From Brevibacillus brevis (GTDB lineage: Bacteria > Bacillota > Bacilli > Brevibacillales > Brevibacillaceae): a stretch of DNA of 64,000 nt. The DNA lies in the NCBI RefSeq assembly GCF_031583145.1, contig NZ_CP134050.1, positions 5,445,501-5,509,500 on the forward strand, given 5' to 3'. The position numbers and the translations under genes are program-made. Below, one piece after another: positions 10,401 to 19,872 of this stretch (position 1 is the stretch's first letter; every line of letters begins with the position of its first letter). Below the pieces are notes generated by a model. It saw only the letters and a list, made by a program, of their open reading frames with translations, searched no databases and was not told where the DNA came from.

Positions 10401-12955
10401 AGCTTATTTGTATACGTATACGTACGGTCTACTTGATCCACTTTCACGCCGGTCCCATCCGGGTAAGAATCGACGATCTTTTCCGTCGCCAGCAGGTTGT
10501 TCAGGTACGTGTACGTCTCCTGATGGTAGTGGCTGGCGTCGTTTGCCGCCGTCTTCTTCACTTCGGCCGGCAAGCGCAGGAAGGTGCTCGTGGCCGGGTG
10601 GTACTTCGTCGTGGTGGTATTGCCTTGCGGATCGACCTCCTTGATGACATCCCCGTAGCTGTTGTATGCGTATTCCGTCACTTGGGCGTAGGGAGCCAGT
10701 CTTGCCTTCACCTTGTCAAGGCGGCTGTCGGTTGGCGCAAGCAGAAACGCGTACACATCCTCATCGCCCGTAAAAGATGCCGGTCGTCCCAGGAACGAAA
10801 AGATGTAGCTGGGCTTGTTCTCTCTGTTGTTATACAGGTAGCTCGTATACGAGACCGGAGAATAGCGGTATTCCTTGCCGTCCTCTGTGAATTTGAGCTG
10901 TCCAGAGATCGTATCGGTATCCGCTCCGCTGCCGATGTAAGTCTTTACGTAACGCGGCAAAAAGCTGTTGTCCACATTCAGGGCAAATGCGCGCTCGATG
11001 CTCGGCAGCCCTTCCTGAACGGTTTGGCTGACCACCACGGCACCGTCCCGTACTGACTGGTCTTTCAACCGTGTGGATGCTTCCTTGGATGTTTTCCAGA
11101 TCTCTTTGTTCGTCAGCGGGTAATACTTCGTGAAGGAATAGGTCCGGGCTACCTGCGTATCCGGGTGAGCCGTCTGGCTAAAGCGGAAATTCACCGAGGT
11201 CACTGGATGATAGCTCATGTACGCCAATTTCTCCTCATCGGAGTAGAGCCGTACGACCCCGCGCCCCAAGAAGTCCGTGACATCCGGCTGATAAGGGCTG
11301 TACGTGTATGTCATCGTGAGGCCTTCGATGGGGTACTTGACGCGTTGCAGAAGCAGATATTTGAGGACACCTCGCCCGTTGTTGTCCGCTGAGACGTAAG
11401 CGGAAGACTCTCTGCCGTTCTCGTCCAGGATGATGGTTTGCGTATCCTTGTTCACCGGAAAGTAATAATACCGCTGAAAGTTGAATTCTGCCTTCCCGTA
11501 CAAGGTCGGATCGTAATACGTGTATTGGGCGACGACTTTATCCCCGCCACCCCCGGACACATCATGCTCAATGACCTGATTGAGCTGCCCCAAATTGTTG
11601 TTGACGTCGTATTCCAAATATTTCAGCAATGTGGTTTTCGTTTCATCCGCATATACTTTGACGTAGCTGACGAGATTGCTGTTCCTGTCTTTCTCGAGGA
11701 CGATGTAGCGGCCTACACTATCCAAGATTTCAATAGGAACTCCTGGATCCCGTGAGATTCGATACGTAATGCTGTCCCCATGAACGTTGGTCTTCTTTAC
11801 GATATCGATTCCATACTGGTCGTCGCCGCCGAGCTGATGCAAAAATGTATAGGTGTACCCATCGATGGTGAGCTTTACTACCTCTTTGACGCCGCGGTCA
11901 TAGTCACCCTGCCCGTATCCCGTCATCTTTGCCCCGCTGTAAGGATAGTTGACCCAATCTCCTTGCTTGCTGGAGGACTCCAGGACTGTCCCGTCTTCCA
12001 GCGTAAAAATATACCGCTTTCCGTCCAAAACCAGATTGCACGTGGCAGAGGTTTTCCCTGCTGTGTAGGTACACTTGGAACCTTGTTTGTCGACTTCGTC
12101 AAAGCTGGGCAAATTTAATTTCCAGCCGAACCCCATGTGGTAGGCTTCCGCATATTCAAAGTTGGAACGCGTTCTGTTTCCTGAGCTAGAGGAGTAGTAA
12201 CCCATTTGTTGTGCCGCATCCAGCGAGGAATAGGTTCGCTCCAGTGTAAGACCCATGCCATGCTTTCCATCTAGCTGCAGGTCGGTTTCCTTGACGTTCG
12301 CCGCCCGATACAGCTCGTCCACCGGGTTGTCCGTCTCCGTCCGTCGATACTGGTAGGTCAATCCTTTGGGATCGTAGTCTGCATCCGGCGGCAAAGCGGA
12401 TGCACTTGCTTGAACATCCATAGAGGCTCCGGCTTCACTCTTTTGGCTTTGCGCCAGTCTTGCCGTTTCCCACTGCCGGACAAACTGTGCAATCACTGGC
12501 AGCTTCCCCTCCAAGCGCCCCCTTTGCTCCGCGCCCAGCTTCTTGAGCTTTTCCATCACCCCCTGGTCGTCCCACGCATTCTTCTCCACTTGCTCATTGT
12601 GCGACAGGAATCGGTCCCACTCCGGATAAAAATACGCGGCGACTTGTAGTGCGCTCCGGTCCAGCGACCTGGACAGCTCCCATACCTCCTCTGCGGGCAG
12701 AGAATCCCACTGTGCAGCGAGAACTTCCGTTTTTGTCATGTCCGGCACAGCATCCGGTTCCTCTGCCTTGCGGGCAGCCGCCGTTTCCATGGCCTTTTTG
12801 GCTGCCTCCAGCCATTGCTTCGTATCGGCCGTTCCGTCGAGCTTTTCAGGCTGTCCGGGACCAGTCTTTTCCTCGGCATGCACCACGCTGGGCAGCAGCA
12901 GAGAGGCGATGAGCACGACATGGACCGCTTTTTTCCACCAACTGTTTCTTCTCAC
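7436..12955 (-). CDS. Secreted RHS/YD-repeat polymorphic toxin (WapA-like)
   Basis: 1,839 residues. A signal peptide (about 1-28, AVHVVLIASLLLPSVVHAEE) leads into an N-terminal region, then a long YD-repeat shell (about 400-1560, many YxYDxxGN and TYTY-type repeats) and the RHS-associated core (GEMYDDESGMYYLRARYYDP, SLNRYTYVHNNPLRFVDPSG). The 215-residue tail after DPSGH is the toxin tip: a hydrophobic stretch (FVAGLSLGVFAVEAVVALEV) and then a domain with IVRDGNTLILNTRSAQAL and GIPRSQWNVINRTG. I cannot name the toxin family confidently; a nuclease is likely. The start is a GTG with AGAAGGGA upstream. The tail DNA (7436 to ~8084) is clearly AT-richer than the shell, as expected for an exchanged tip. 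It follows the PPC protein gene by 22 bases. Confidence 0.93.
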   Translation of the reverse strand: MRRNSWWKKAVHVVLIASLLLPSVVHAEEKTGPGQPEKLDGTADTKQWLEAAKKAMETAAARKAEEPDAVPDMTKTEVLAAQWDSLPAEEVWELSRSLDRSALQVAAYFYPEWDRFLSHNEQVEKNAWDDQGVMEKLKKLGAEQRGRLEGKLPVIAQFVRQWETARLAQSQKSEAGASMDVQASASALPPDADYDPKGLTYQYRRTETDNPVDELYRAANVKETDLQLDGKHGMGLTLERTYSSLDAAQQMGYYSSSSGNRTRSNFEYAEAYHMGFGWKLNLPSFDEVDKQGSKCTYTAGKTSATCNLVLDGKRYIFTLEDGTVLESSSKQGDWVNYPYSGAKMTGYGQGDYDRGVKEVVKLTIDGYTYTFLHQLGGDDQYGIDIVKKTNVHGDSITYRISRDPGVPIEILDSVGRYIVLEKDRNSNLVSYVKVYADETKTTLLKYLEYDVNNNLGQLNQVIEHDVSGGGGDKVVAQYTYYDPTLYGKAEFNFQRYYYFPVNKDTQTIILDENGRESSAYVSADNNGRGVLKYLLLQRVKYPIEGLTMTYTYSPYQPDVTDFLGRGVVRLYSDEEKLAYMSYHPVTSVNFRFSQTAHPDTQVARTYSFTKYYPLTNKEIWKTSKEASTRLKDQSVRDGAVVVSQTVQEGLPSIERAFALNVDNSFLPRYVKTYIGSGADTDTISGQLKFTEDGKEYRYSPVSYTSYLYNNRENKPSYIFSFLGRPASFTGDEDVYAFLLAPTDSRLDKVKARLAPYAQVTEYAYNSYGDVIKEVDPQGNTTTTKYHPATSTFLRLPAEVKKTAANDASHYHQETYTYLNNLLATEKIVDSYPDGTGVKVDQVDRTYTYTNKLVSSITESSTGADSKTLTQNITAYDELGLYPATINMRVEVAPGVQSTLYHSFVYDKLGRVEARIYPDLSYVQYQYDVLGRPTSEKFTNQGESRTITYTYDDTSRKATATMPDGTKTFTHFTPFGEVEYKGQIGTDGSVRPLLYNTYSLDGNHLLTSEPYALKERATTYVYNEDGTVWQKKDPIGTTVYLTANTIRDNTKFLPATTKLTVAPNGLQATEYYNRNGQLEKQTERSGDGAQSRTSVFAHNDFGQVIRKTERDQSGNERSWSYRYTNQGNLAYLLDPEQNTYQYAYDSLGNLATVTENQVLTTQHHYNALSWKISEKDVPSGAVESYRYDSNSKPVAFIDKAGNRHDYTYTPFYELTSVQTKNPAGMVTNKETKEYFPNTSLLKKETNSNGANLDPSSTTYRETSYTYDPFQRLSSVTAFGRTYQLGYTDRDERMDQLTYPDKSVVTYRYDTAERLKEVNSSLSGAVRYDYRVDNSGDSYQIDYPNGRHAERKQDSFGQVESLTAMQAQAPVWTESNQYSFGNVTKIQRNGVSYLYEYDKIDRLKKETLPDTTNQYSYDGRGNRSAFEGKKPAESGNTTYTFDGRNRLRGVTDETTGAATTYTYYGDGLRATKAKNGAETRYVYLNGHVIEELDATGNVLARNIWGNELLFRKDFASGKGGYYGYNSHGDVVSITDGSGNELNRYEYDTWGNIVSRTEGMSNPFAYSGEMYDDESGMYYLRARYYDPKVGRFVSEDTYKGQVENPLSLNRYTYVHNNPLRFVDPSGHKPAPYADLNEEIFETDFLKVANGLRSLEGFSEQTKIKMKQRIYQSAFRDGYDYFVAGLSLGVFAVEAVVALEVSAAYYGYRFTSRGTPISNGGVLDKANFAQKTYGNNFSAKGSQIYSDMAGTQVKTVNDLVNAINNGKISPSQIPIDYIVRDGNTLILNTRSAQALTQAGIPRSQWNVINRTGDSLYEELLTGQLTRNKLTSEGIPTVRPGLID

Positions 12956-12977
12956 GCGTATCCCTTCTCTCTTTCAT

Positions 12978-14894
12978 TTATTCATGAACAATTTTTCGAA
13001 TGACGTTTCCGTTTCCGTCATACTGCCATTCCGTCAATACCTTGCCGTTCTGCCTGGTCGAGATGAGCTGTCCCTTGGCGTTGTACACATACTCCACGCC
13101 GAGGTAGCGTACGGACAGACGGGCATGAACGCTTCCCCCTCCTGCACCCGACAGGACGATGTAGTAGTCCTGTCCGCTTTTCAAGGAAGGTGTCAATCGG
13201 GAAAACGGCGGATGGTCCCCGTCATCATTGAAAGCTAGCTGGCGCGTCTGGCCATAATCCTCATACAGGCCGAGTACGGTATTGCTCGTCCCTTCGCCGG
13301 CCGCTCCCCCGTAGTACGTCGTGGCGATTTCGTAAGGGCCGGAGAACGGCGCTGTCAATTTCAGAATTTTGCTTTGCCCTGCCCCCAGATTCATATCCTG
13401 CGGGGTGGATACGACGATCCCGTCCGTATCTGTAAACACGAAGCCGAACGGATTGGTCACCAGATCGGCCACCGCCCCCGGCACCTTGTCCTTGGAGATC
13501 GTGGCGGTGACGCCCTCCACGTGGTGTTTGCTCTCGTGATTTACGGCCTTGCCCGCGAATTTCAGCGTAATCTGCGTATCGCTGTTGCGCGTGATGACGG
13601 GCGTAAGTCCAGCAGGCAGCCCTTTTACCGTCACGCCGTTTGCCACATCGGTCGCAAACGTGCCGTTGCTGAGCGAAATGACCTGTGTTTCCTCGATGCT
13701 GCCGTCGTTTGCAGCCGATTCGTGAATCACCGGGGATGCTGCTTTCGCGCTGGCGTCCAAAGCCACGGTAAGTCGGGCATGCACCCCTGTTTCCTGTCCG
13801 TCAGAAACGTAGACGAAGTAGGTCTCACCTTGGGTCATCGGGACTTTCATTTCCGAGAAGAGGAGGCCGTCCTGTGCTTCGTCGTTGAATCCGACGAGCT
13901 GACGCATTTGTTCGTCTGCAAAGATCACCAGAATGGTGTCAAACGGCGCCCCAAAACCGCCATACGGACTCGTGAAGAAGCGGTATGTGCCGTTGACCGG
14001 CGCGGTAAACCGATACGCAGGCACCTCGCCCACTGGCAAGCTGATGTCGATTGGCGATGCAAGCGAAAGCACCGCTGTCACTTTGCTGAGACTGAGGTGA
14101 TAGTAGTCCGTCGTGCTGAAATGGCGATTGAAGCTGAATACCCCGATGTAGTAGGTCGTATTCGGTTTCACCTGAAAGGTCACGGTTTCCGTACCTCCCA
14201 GTTTTTCATAAATGCTGAACCCTACCACATTGCTCGGCGCTTCCATGACGATGAGGTCGTAGTCTTTATCGGCAGGATTCGTCAGGGTAACTGTCAGGCT
14301 TCCCGTGAGCGTACCGGATTGAAACTGGTAAAAGTCCTGGTCGGTACTGGAGGAAAGCTTGGAGTCGTACAGATTTCCCACGGTAATGGGGTAGCTTTGG
14401 CTTTCGCTGTCATTGGGCTCGAATGGATCCACGACAGCGCCTGTTGCCGTGAAAGCGGCCATACGCGGGAGGAGCGAGGACGGAGCCGCTTCGGCGGAAA
14501 AAGAAGGCAAAAGCAGCTTCCAATAAGCAGCAATTTGCTGCTCGTAGTCGGCCTGCAGCTGTTCGAGCTTGCCCTTCTGTCCGTGGAGATGTTTCATGAT
14601 GGCTGCTCGCTGGGCCATCCGGCCGGCAGCCTTCGGAGCGACATGAAGGGCCTTGTTCTTCTCGGCGAGGGCGGCTGCTTTCGTGGCGATTTGTTGCGCC
14701 AGCTTTTCGTCCCCTTTTTTCCGGGCGACACTCTCGAAAAACTTCATCGTGTTTTGCTGATTCAATAGCTGCCTGTCCGTTTGATAGATGCCGTCGAAAG
14801 CGCCCTCTTCCGCTTTCGCAAGGACGTCTGGCATCCCTGTGAAAGAGAAAAGGATCGGCAGCAGCAGGAGCAGGCAGGCGAGTTTGCTTTTCAT
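12978..14894 (-). CDS. Secreted PPC-domain protein with a C-terminal YD motif
   Basis: About 638 residues. The signal peptide (KLACLLLLLPILFSFTGM...) is followed by a Lys/Gln-rich helical segment (about 60-150) and three beta modules of the bacterial pre-peptidase C-terminal type: DPFEPNDSESQ...DQDFYQFQ, then two repeats resembling YRFxTxxYGGxGxxxDT followed by LVGFNDEAQDG or LAFNDDGDHPP. The last ~30 residues (EYVYNAKGQLI, EWQYDGNGNVIRKI) are two YD-type repeats like those of the RHS protein encoded just downstream. The ATG at 14894 has AAAGAGGTG upstream; a longer TTG-start frame reaches 14999 without a signal-like start. It is probably an extracellular partner in presenting or anchoring the toxin (inference). 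Confidence 0.8.
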   Translation of the reverse strand: MKSKLACLLLLLPILFSFTGMPDVLAKAEEGAFDGIYQTDRQLLNQQNTMKFFESVARKKGDEKLAQQIATKAAALAEKNKALHVAPKAAGRMAQRAAIMKHLHGQKGKLEQLQADYEQQIAAYWKLLLPSFSAEAAPSSLLPRMAAFTATGAVVDPFEPNDSESQSYPITVGNLYDSKLSSSTDQDFYQFQSGTLTGSLTVTLTNPADKDYDLIVMEAPSNVVGFSIYEKLGGTETVTFQVKPNTTYYIGVFSFNRHFSTTDYYHLSLSKVTAVLSLASPIDISLPVGEVPAYRFTAPVNGTYRFFTSPYGGFGAPFDTILVIFADEQMRQLVGFNDEAQDGLLFSEMKVPMTQGETYFVYVSDGQETGVHARLTVALDASAKAASPVIHESAANDGSIEETQVISLSNGTFATDVANGVTVKGLPAGLTPVITRNSDTQITLKFAGKAVNHESKHHVEGVTATISKDKVPGAVADLVTNPFGFVFTDTDGIVVSTPQDMNLGAGQSKILKLTAPFSGPYEIATTYYGGAAGEGTSNTVLGLYEDYGQTRQLAFNDDGDHPPFSRLTPSLKSGQDYYIVLSGAGGGSVHARLSVRYLGVEYVYNAKGQLISTRQNGKVLTEWQYDGNGNVIRKIVHE

Positions 14895-15059
14895 TTTTCG
14901 TTTCACCTCTTTGCTTGTTTTTTTGTTTCGCTGACAACCGGATACGGATGGCAGTCGTCCTTGAGGAACACTGTCGTCCGGCGAAAAATGGTGGCTCAAA
15001 CATTGGCAGCAGTTCGCATCATGGCTTTTGCCCCCTCCTTTCCAGGCGATATGAATCCA

Positions 15060-15128
15060 CGCAAAAAGCCACCCGATTGACTCAGGTGGCTTGTGTATGG
15101 TGGCATTCGCCTTGGTTCAATTATATAC
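15060..15128 (-). promoter_or_regulatory. Promoter and possible attenuator upstream of the PPC/RHS operon
   Basis: On the minus strand TATATAAT (15127-15120) could be a -10 element. The short leader has GCCACC twice, and the second copy forms AAGCCACC...GGTGGCTT followed by TTTTTG (15091-15062), a terminator-like stem before the operon. Because GGTGGC could pair with either GCCACC, two alternative folds are possible. No good -35 is evident and no trigger is known. Confidence 0.45.
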
Positions 15129-15345
15129 CGCTATGGGGTCCTGCCATGGACCTGCACGGTTGTGTCTGGTTGTGTAAAGGTGTGTCCACTCCACGCCAAA
15201 AAGTTTTAGACCCTCCTGACAGGATGTTGTCAGGAGCATGGCGCTATAATGAACTTGCTTTCCTTACCAGCTGTCGCCGTCTCCCATGGGCTCGCCCGTT
15301 CTGACGACTGGGACAGACTCCAAAAAACTTAACCAGGTGATGAAA

Positions 15346-15804
15346 ATGGAAACGAGTAATCAGAGATATTGGATCGGCGTCGTATCGAAATCGCATGTCC
15401 TGCGAGGAGTGACAGGCGGCTTTGCCCAGCTATGCCACGGAAAAGCCGCCCCTCTAAAGCGGATGAGGCGCGGAGATTGGCTGATCTATTATTCCCCCAA
15501 GACGGATATGCACGGCGGCGAGCCCTTGCAGGCATTTACCGCCATCGGCCAGGTAGCAGACGACGACGTGTACGAGTATCCCATGAGTGAAGGCTTCGTT
15601 CCTTATCGGCGCAACATCGATTACGCGGCCTGCACCGAAGTCCGCATCCATTCCCTCTTGCACCAGCTAAGCTTCACCAAGGGAAATCGAAATTGGGGAT
15701 ACCTGTTTCGCACGGGGCACTTTGAGATCGATCGCACGGACTTCTCCCTGATTTCCTCCGCGATGACGGGGAGGCAAAAAGAGCAGCAGGCGCTCATTCG
15801 CTAA
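15346..15804 (+). CDS. EVE-domain protein
   Basis: A ~152-residue single-domain protein of the EVE/PUA-like fold. The start RYWIGVVSKSHVLRGVTGGF, then MRRGDWLIYYSPK and FTAIGQVADDDVYEY, are the family's characteristic blocks. EVE domains bind modified bases in DNA or RNA. AGGTGA lies six bases before the ATG at 15346; the frame opens earlier at 15286 without a better site. Its last ten bases overlap the convergent gene at 15794. Confidence 0.88.
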   Translation: METSNQRYWIGVVSKSHVLRGVTGGFAQLCHGKAAPLKRMRRGDWLIYYSPKTDMHGGEPLQAFTAIGQVADDDVYEYPMSEGFVPYRRNIDYAACTEVRIHSLLHQLSFTKGNRNWGYLFRTGHFEIDRTDFSLISSAMTGRQKEQQALIR

Positions 15805-16417
15805 CCTGCTGCTTCAGCTGTTCGATGGTGATTCGATCGACAAACTTGCTGAATTTCTCTTTCCCCTTGGCGTTCTCCCTGTAGTAGTCGATCAGTTTCG
15901 TTATCACCGGCACCAGCCGCGCTCCCGACAAACCGGATACGAGCAGTTTGGCCAGACCCGCCTTGAGGCCTTTGGGTTCCCCTCCCACGTAAATGTCGAA
16001 GGTATCCCGCATTTTGACGACGCCGATATCTTTCAGCAGCGGCTCGCTTGTTCCCAGCGCGCAGCCCGCGTATCCCACCTTTACGGGCGTGGGAGTTGCC
16101 AGCCCGGCGATGGCTTGATTCAACATGCGGGCCGTCTCCAAGCCTGCCTCCTCGGCACCTTTGCAAAAATTGCAGGCAATGAGGCTTTTGGTCACGAATC
16201 CGGCCGGGTTCACTTCCAGTCCGGATCTCTCGAGCGCTTCCTTGACAGCGTCATGCTTTTCTACCGGCACCTCTACATACAGCTGTTTGAAGGACGTCAT
16301 TTCAATTTTCGCTTCGGGACCTGCCGCGTTTCCAATATCGGCAAGCTGCTGCGGTGTAAACAGGCTGCCGCCGACTTGAATTGCCGGACTGACCGCCATT
16401 TTTTTCGTCTCAGACAT
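15794..16417 (-). CDS. Sulfite/nitrite reductase-like ferredoxin half-domain protein
   Basis: A 207-residue protein. The N-terminal ~70 residues match the nitrite/sulfite reductase ferredoxin-like half domain; the rest resembles a short 4Fe-4S/siroheme region with CNFCKG near residue 83 and GYAGCALGTSEPLLKDIG near 115. Full reductases have C-x5-C plus C-x3-C; here only C-x2-C plus one Cys is visible, so the usual siroheme-linked cluster may not form. It lies downstream of the copper genes on the same strand. The physiological reaction is unknown. Confidence 0.7.
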   Translation of the reverse strand: MSETKKMAVSPAIQVGGSLFTPQQLADIGNAAGPEAKIEMTSFKQLYVEVPVEKHDAVKEALERSGLEVNPAGFVTKSLIACNFCKGAEEAGLETARMLNQAIAGLATPTPVKVGYAGCALGTSEPLLKDIGVVKMRDTFDIYVGGEPKGLKAGLAKLLVSGLSGARLVPVITKLIDYYRENAKGKEKFSKFVDRITIEQLKQQVSE

Positions 16418-16443
16418 GTTCTTTCCCCTCTCCCGCCTGTAGA

Positions 16444-17310
16444 TTAGTTCACTTTCACGACAAAGGGAACGGTAAAGACTTTCCCTTTATGCTGAAACTG
16501 CCCCCAGATTTTGTAGATGCCGCTTTTCGGGAACGAAGTCGCAAACTGAGCTTTTGGCCCGGTCGCTTTTTCGTCCAGCGGATGGACGTGGAGGTATTGT
16601 CCCGCATCTTCCGAAAGAATGACCACATGACCGACAGCGCCCAAATACGGCTCCAGGTCGTTGATTCCTTCCTTCGTTTTCGCGTCACGGATTTCGAAGG
16701 TGAGCAACACCTCTTCCTTTGCCTTCACCCCGCTCATGGAAAGCTCAATCTCCTTGTCATCCACTTGTTTAACCAGACTGGAGTCAGGTGTGACGGGCAC
16801 ATGTTCTCCTTCGGTTCCCCCCACATCCACCCACTCGCTCCATGTGGTTCCGGAGCCACCGGCTGGTTTGAAGTCTGCGAATACCTTGTATGTGCCGCCG
16901 GCCGGAAACGCGGTTTGAATCACAAAGGTTCCGTCTCCTTTGAACTCAGGATGAATGTGGGAGAAATACGACAAGTCGCGGTTGACGATAATGAGATGGA
17001 GCAGCTTCTCATGACTGATGTCAAACTGATTGACCGGAGCTCCGTTCTGATCGGTGATGCGGACCCGCAGCTCCGTATTTTCCTTCGCTTTGGCGCTTCC
17101 GGAGGCGAACGCAACCGACGCTTTCAGGTTAGCCGCAGGCGCTTTCTGTTCCGTACCGTGCCCGGCGTGTTGTTCCCCCTGGTTGTGATCGGCTTCATGC
17201 CCGGCTGCGTGGCCGTGGCCGGGCTCCTGGCCGTTTTCGGCGGAATTGCCGCAGCCGGCCAGCAATCCCAAGATCAGCAAGGAGGAAACGATCGTCCTCT
17301 TCGTTTTCAT
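16444..17310 (-). CDS. His-rich copper-associated lipoprotein (YtkA-like)
   Basis: About 288 residues. The signal peptide ends in LLAGC, a lipobox, so it is anchored outside the membrane. A His-rich segment follows (GHGHAAGHEADHNQGEQHAG), a likely metal-binding tether, then two beta-rich modules with paired HIHPEFKG and HVHPLDEK motifs. GGGAGAGG precedes the ATG at 17310, 17 bases after the copA stop, so it is the last gene of the copper operon and probably buffers or hands over copper at the cell surface. The specific role is inferred. Confidence 0.75.
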   Translation of the reverse strand: MKTKRTIVSSLLILGLLAGCGNSAENGQEPGHGHAAGHEADHNQGEQHAGHGTEQKAPAANLKASVAFASGSAKAKENTELRVRITDQNGAPVNQFDISHEKLLHLIIVNRDLSYFSHIHPEFKGDGTFVIQTAFPAGGTYKVFADFKPAGGSGTTWSEWVDVGGTEGEHVPVTPDSSLVKQVDDKEIELSMSGVKAKEEVLLTFEIRDAKTKEGINDLEPYLGAVGHVVILSEDAGQYLHVHPLDEKATGPKAQFATSFPKSGIYKIWGQFQHKGKVFTVPFVVKVN

Positions 17311-17326
17311 CGCTTTCCCTCTCCCT

Positions 17327-19765
17327 TCATTTTTGTGGAACCTTGACGCGCTGGAGCCGCAGCGCATTGAGAACGACGGATACCGAGCTCAGGGCCATTG
17401 CCGCTCCTGCCACCCAAGGGGCCAGCAAACCGACCGCGGCGATGGGAATGCCCAGCGTATTGTATCCGAGCGCCCAGAACAGATTTTGTTTGATGTTGCT
17501 CATGGTCTTCCGGCTCATGTAGATCGCATCGGGAATACTCGACAGGTCGCCCCGCATGAGCGTGACATCTGCTGCTTCCATGGCGATGTCCGTACCGGTG
17601 CCGATGGCCATTCCGATGTCCGCCGTTGCAAGTGCAGGCGCATCGTTAATACCGTCTCCCACCATCGCTACTTTCTTCCCTTGGGCCTGCAGCTTCCTTA
17701 CTTCCTCCGCTTTGCCCTCCGGAAGAACTTCTGCCAGCACATGATCGATGCCGACCTGGGCTGCGATGGCTTTTGCCGTGCGTTCATTGTCGCCTGTAAT
17801 CATAATCACTTGGATGCCCATTGCTTTCAGACGGGCGACCGCATCCTTGGACGTTTCCTTGATCGTATCGGCCACAGCTACTATACCCCGGTACTGTTTA
17901 TTGACGGCGACAAGCATCGCTGTTTTTCCCTCTTCCTCCAAACGGGACATCGCAGCATAGGCTTGCTTGGCATCCACATTGAAGGTCTCCATCAGGCGGC
18001 GCGTGCCGATCATCAGCTCTTTTCCTTCCACCACAGCCTTGATTCCATACCCCGGGATCGCTTCAAATGCTTCCGTTGCTGGCAGTTCGATTCCTTTTTC
18101 GCGTATTCCGGCCACGATCGCTTCGGCAAGCGGATGCTCCGAATTTCTCTCGGCCGCCCCGACGAGTCTGAGAAATTCTGCTTCGTCCCCTTCGGCAAGC
18201 ACATCCGTCAACTCCGGTTTCCCTTTCGTCACCGTTCCCGTTTTGTCCAGGATAATGGCGTCGATTTTGTGGGTTTGTTCCAAATGCTCTCCGCCTTTGA
18301 ACAAGATGCCAAGCTCGGCGGCGCGGCCCGACCCCGCCATGATGGACGTCGGTGTAGCCAATCCCAGCGCACACGGGCAAGCAATGACGAGGATAGCGAT
18401 CGCCTTTTCCAGCGCGCCCGCAAAATCTCCCTGTGTCACGAAAAAGTACCAGATCAGGAATGCGGCTGCTGCAACGCCTACCACGATAGGAACAAAGATG
18501 CCGGAAATCACGTCTGCCACCCGTTGGATGGGGGCTTTGGAACCCTGTGCTTCTTCTACGACTTTAATGATTTGGGCAAGTGCCGTTTCTTTCCCGACTT
18601 TGGTCGCCTTGATTTTCAGCATGCCGTTTTTGTTGATCGTTGCGCCGATCACGGCATCGCCGGGTTTCTTTTCGACGGGAATGCTTTCTCCGGTCAGCAT
18701 CGATTCGTCCACCGACGACACGCCTTCCATGACTTCCCCGTCAACGGGCACTTTGTCTCCAGGGCGGACCAGGACGATATCCCCGGCGATCACTTCCTCC
18801 ACCGGAACGGATATTTCTTGCCCGTTCCGCACGACCAGCGCGGTCTTGGCCTGCAATCCCATTAACGACTTGATCGCTTCGGACGACCGTCCCTTGGCGA
18901 GTGATTCAAACAATTTGCCCATGATGACGAGCGTGATCAGGACTGCGCTCGTTTCGTAGTACAGGGACGGACCATGGTGCGCTCCGCCGCCTCCGACATA
19001 CCAGGCAATCGTCAGATACAGGCTGTAAAAATACGCGGCCGACGTCCCCAGCGATACCAGGACATCCATGTTGGCGCTGCCATTGCGAAGCGCTTTATAG
19101 GCGCCGACGTAAAACTGCCTGCCGACGTAAAACTGAACCGGAGTGGCCAAAAGAAGCTGCAGCCAGGGATTCATCAGGATTTCCGGCATGTAGATCCAGG
19201 ACGTGAACGAAAAATGGCCGACCATGCTCCACAGAAGCGGCAGCGAAAGAATCGCCGAAATCAGCAGTTTCCGTTTTTGATGCTGCACTTCCTTTGCGCG
19301 GTGATCTTGGGCAGCTTCGTTCCCGGTTTTCAAAATGGCTTTGTACCCGAGCTGCTGCACCTTGTTTTGCATATCGGAGACCGAGACGTCACTTGGCGAA
19401 TACTCGACGCGAGCCGTTTCCATGGCGAAGTTGACCGTAGCATTCGTAACGCCGGGCAGTTTGTTCAAGCCCTTTTCGATACGATTGGCGCAGGCGGCGC
19501 AGGTCATCCCTTCCAGTTGGAAATCGACGACTTCTTTCACCGTACCGTACCCCAGCTTCTCGATGCCCTCTTCCAGGCGGCGGATGTCAACCTTTGCCGG
19601 ATCGTACGTAATGCTCGCTTTTTCCATGGCGAAGTTGACGTTTGCCTCCGTTACCCCTTCCAGTTTGTTCAAGCCCTTTTCGATGCGGATCGCACAGGCG
19701 GCGCAAGTCATGCCTGTGATGTTCAGATTGACTTGTTTGTTTGCCTTCGCGGCGGTGGCTTCCAT
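17327..19765 (-). CDS. copA: Copper-exporting P1B-type ATPase
   Basis: About 812 residues. Two N-terminal heavy-metal domains each carry GMTCAACA (near residues 16-24 and 84-92). Transmembrane helices follow, with the CPC ion site in [13 protein letters not shown], the phosphorylation motif DKTGTVTKG, the HP motif [10 protein letters not shown] and the hinge [12 protein letters not shown]. These define a Cu(I) exporter. The ATG at 19765 with GAAGGA ten bases upstream is preferred over a GTG at 19774. It is transcribed after copZ and before the copper lipoprotein. Confidence 0.97.
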   Translation of the reverse strand: MEATAAKANKQVNLNITGMTCAACAIRIEKGLNKLEGVTEANVNFAMEKASITYDPAKVDIRRLEEGIEKLGYGTVKEVVDFQLEGMTCAACANRIEKGLNKLPGVTNATVNFAMETARVEYSPSDVSVSDMQNKVQQLGYKAILKTGNEAAQDHRAKEVQHQKRKLLISAILSLPLLWSMVGHFSFTSWIYMPEILMNPWLQLLLATPVQFYVGRQFYVGAYKALRNGSANMDVLVSLGTSAAYFYSLYLTIAWYVGGGGAHHGPSLYYETSAVLITLVIMGKLFESLAKGRSSEAIKSLMGLQAKTALVVRNGQEISVPVEEVIAGDIVLVRPGDKVPVDGEVMEGVSSVDESMLTGESIPVEKKPGDAVIGATINKNGMLKIKATKVGKETALAQIIKVVEEAQGSKAPIQRVADVISGIFVPIVVGVAAAAFLIWYFFVTQGDFAGALEKAIAILVIACPCALGLATPTSIMAGSGRAAELGILFKGGEHLEQTHKIDAIILDKTGTVTKGKPELTDVLAEGDEAEFLRLVGAAERNSEHPLAEAIVAGIREKGIELPATEAFEAIPGYGIKAVVEGKELMIGTRRLMETFNVDAKQAYAAMSRLEEEGKTAMLVAVNKQYRGIVAVADTIKETSKDAVARLKAMGIQVIMITGDNERTAKAIAAQVGIDHVLAEVLPEGKAEEVRKLQAQGKKVAMVGDGINDAPALATADIGMAIGTGTDIAMEAADVTLMRGDLSSIPDAIYMSRKTMSNIKQNLFWALGYNTLGIPIAAVGLLAPWVAGAAMALSSVSVVLNALRLQRVKVPQK

Positions 19766-19792
19766 GACTATCACATCCTTCTTAGTGGTCGG

Positions 19793-19824
19793 AGCGGCCT
19801 CGAATTCCTTCTTGGGAGGCCGCT
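19793..19824 (-). promoter_or_regulatory. Intercistronic hairpin between copZ and copA
   Basis: GCGGCCTC (19794-19801) pairs with GAGGCCGC (19816-19823), a perfect 8-bp stem, with no T-run after it. It may stabilise or separate the copZ transcript from copA so that the small chaperone is made in excess. The effect is inferred. Confidence 0.5.
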
Positions 19825-19872
19825 TCCGGGTGGGGGCATGTTGGGTGCTCCCCAGTTAATTCGGGTCGTTCG

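Noticed and set aside
9536..11056. Long ORF opposite the RHS gene
   Set aside because: Antisense shadow caused by the high-GC shell; no domain and no ribosome site.
17246..18865. Long ORF opposite copA
   Set aside because: Antisense shadow of a well-supported P-type ATPase gene.
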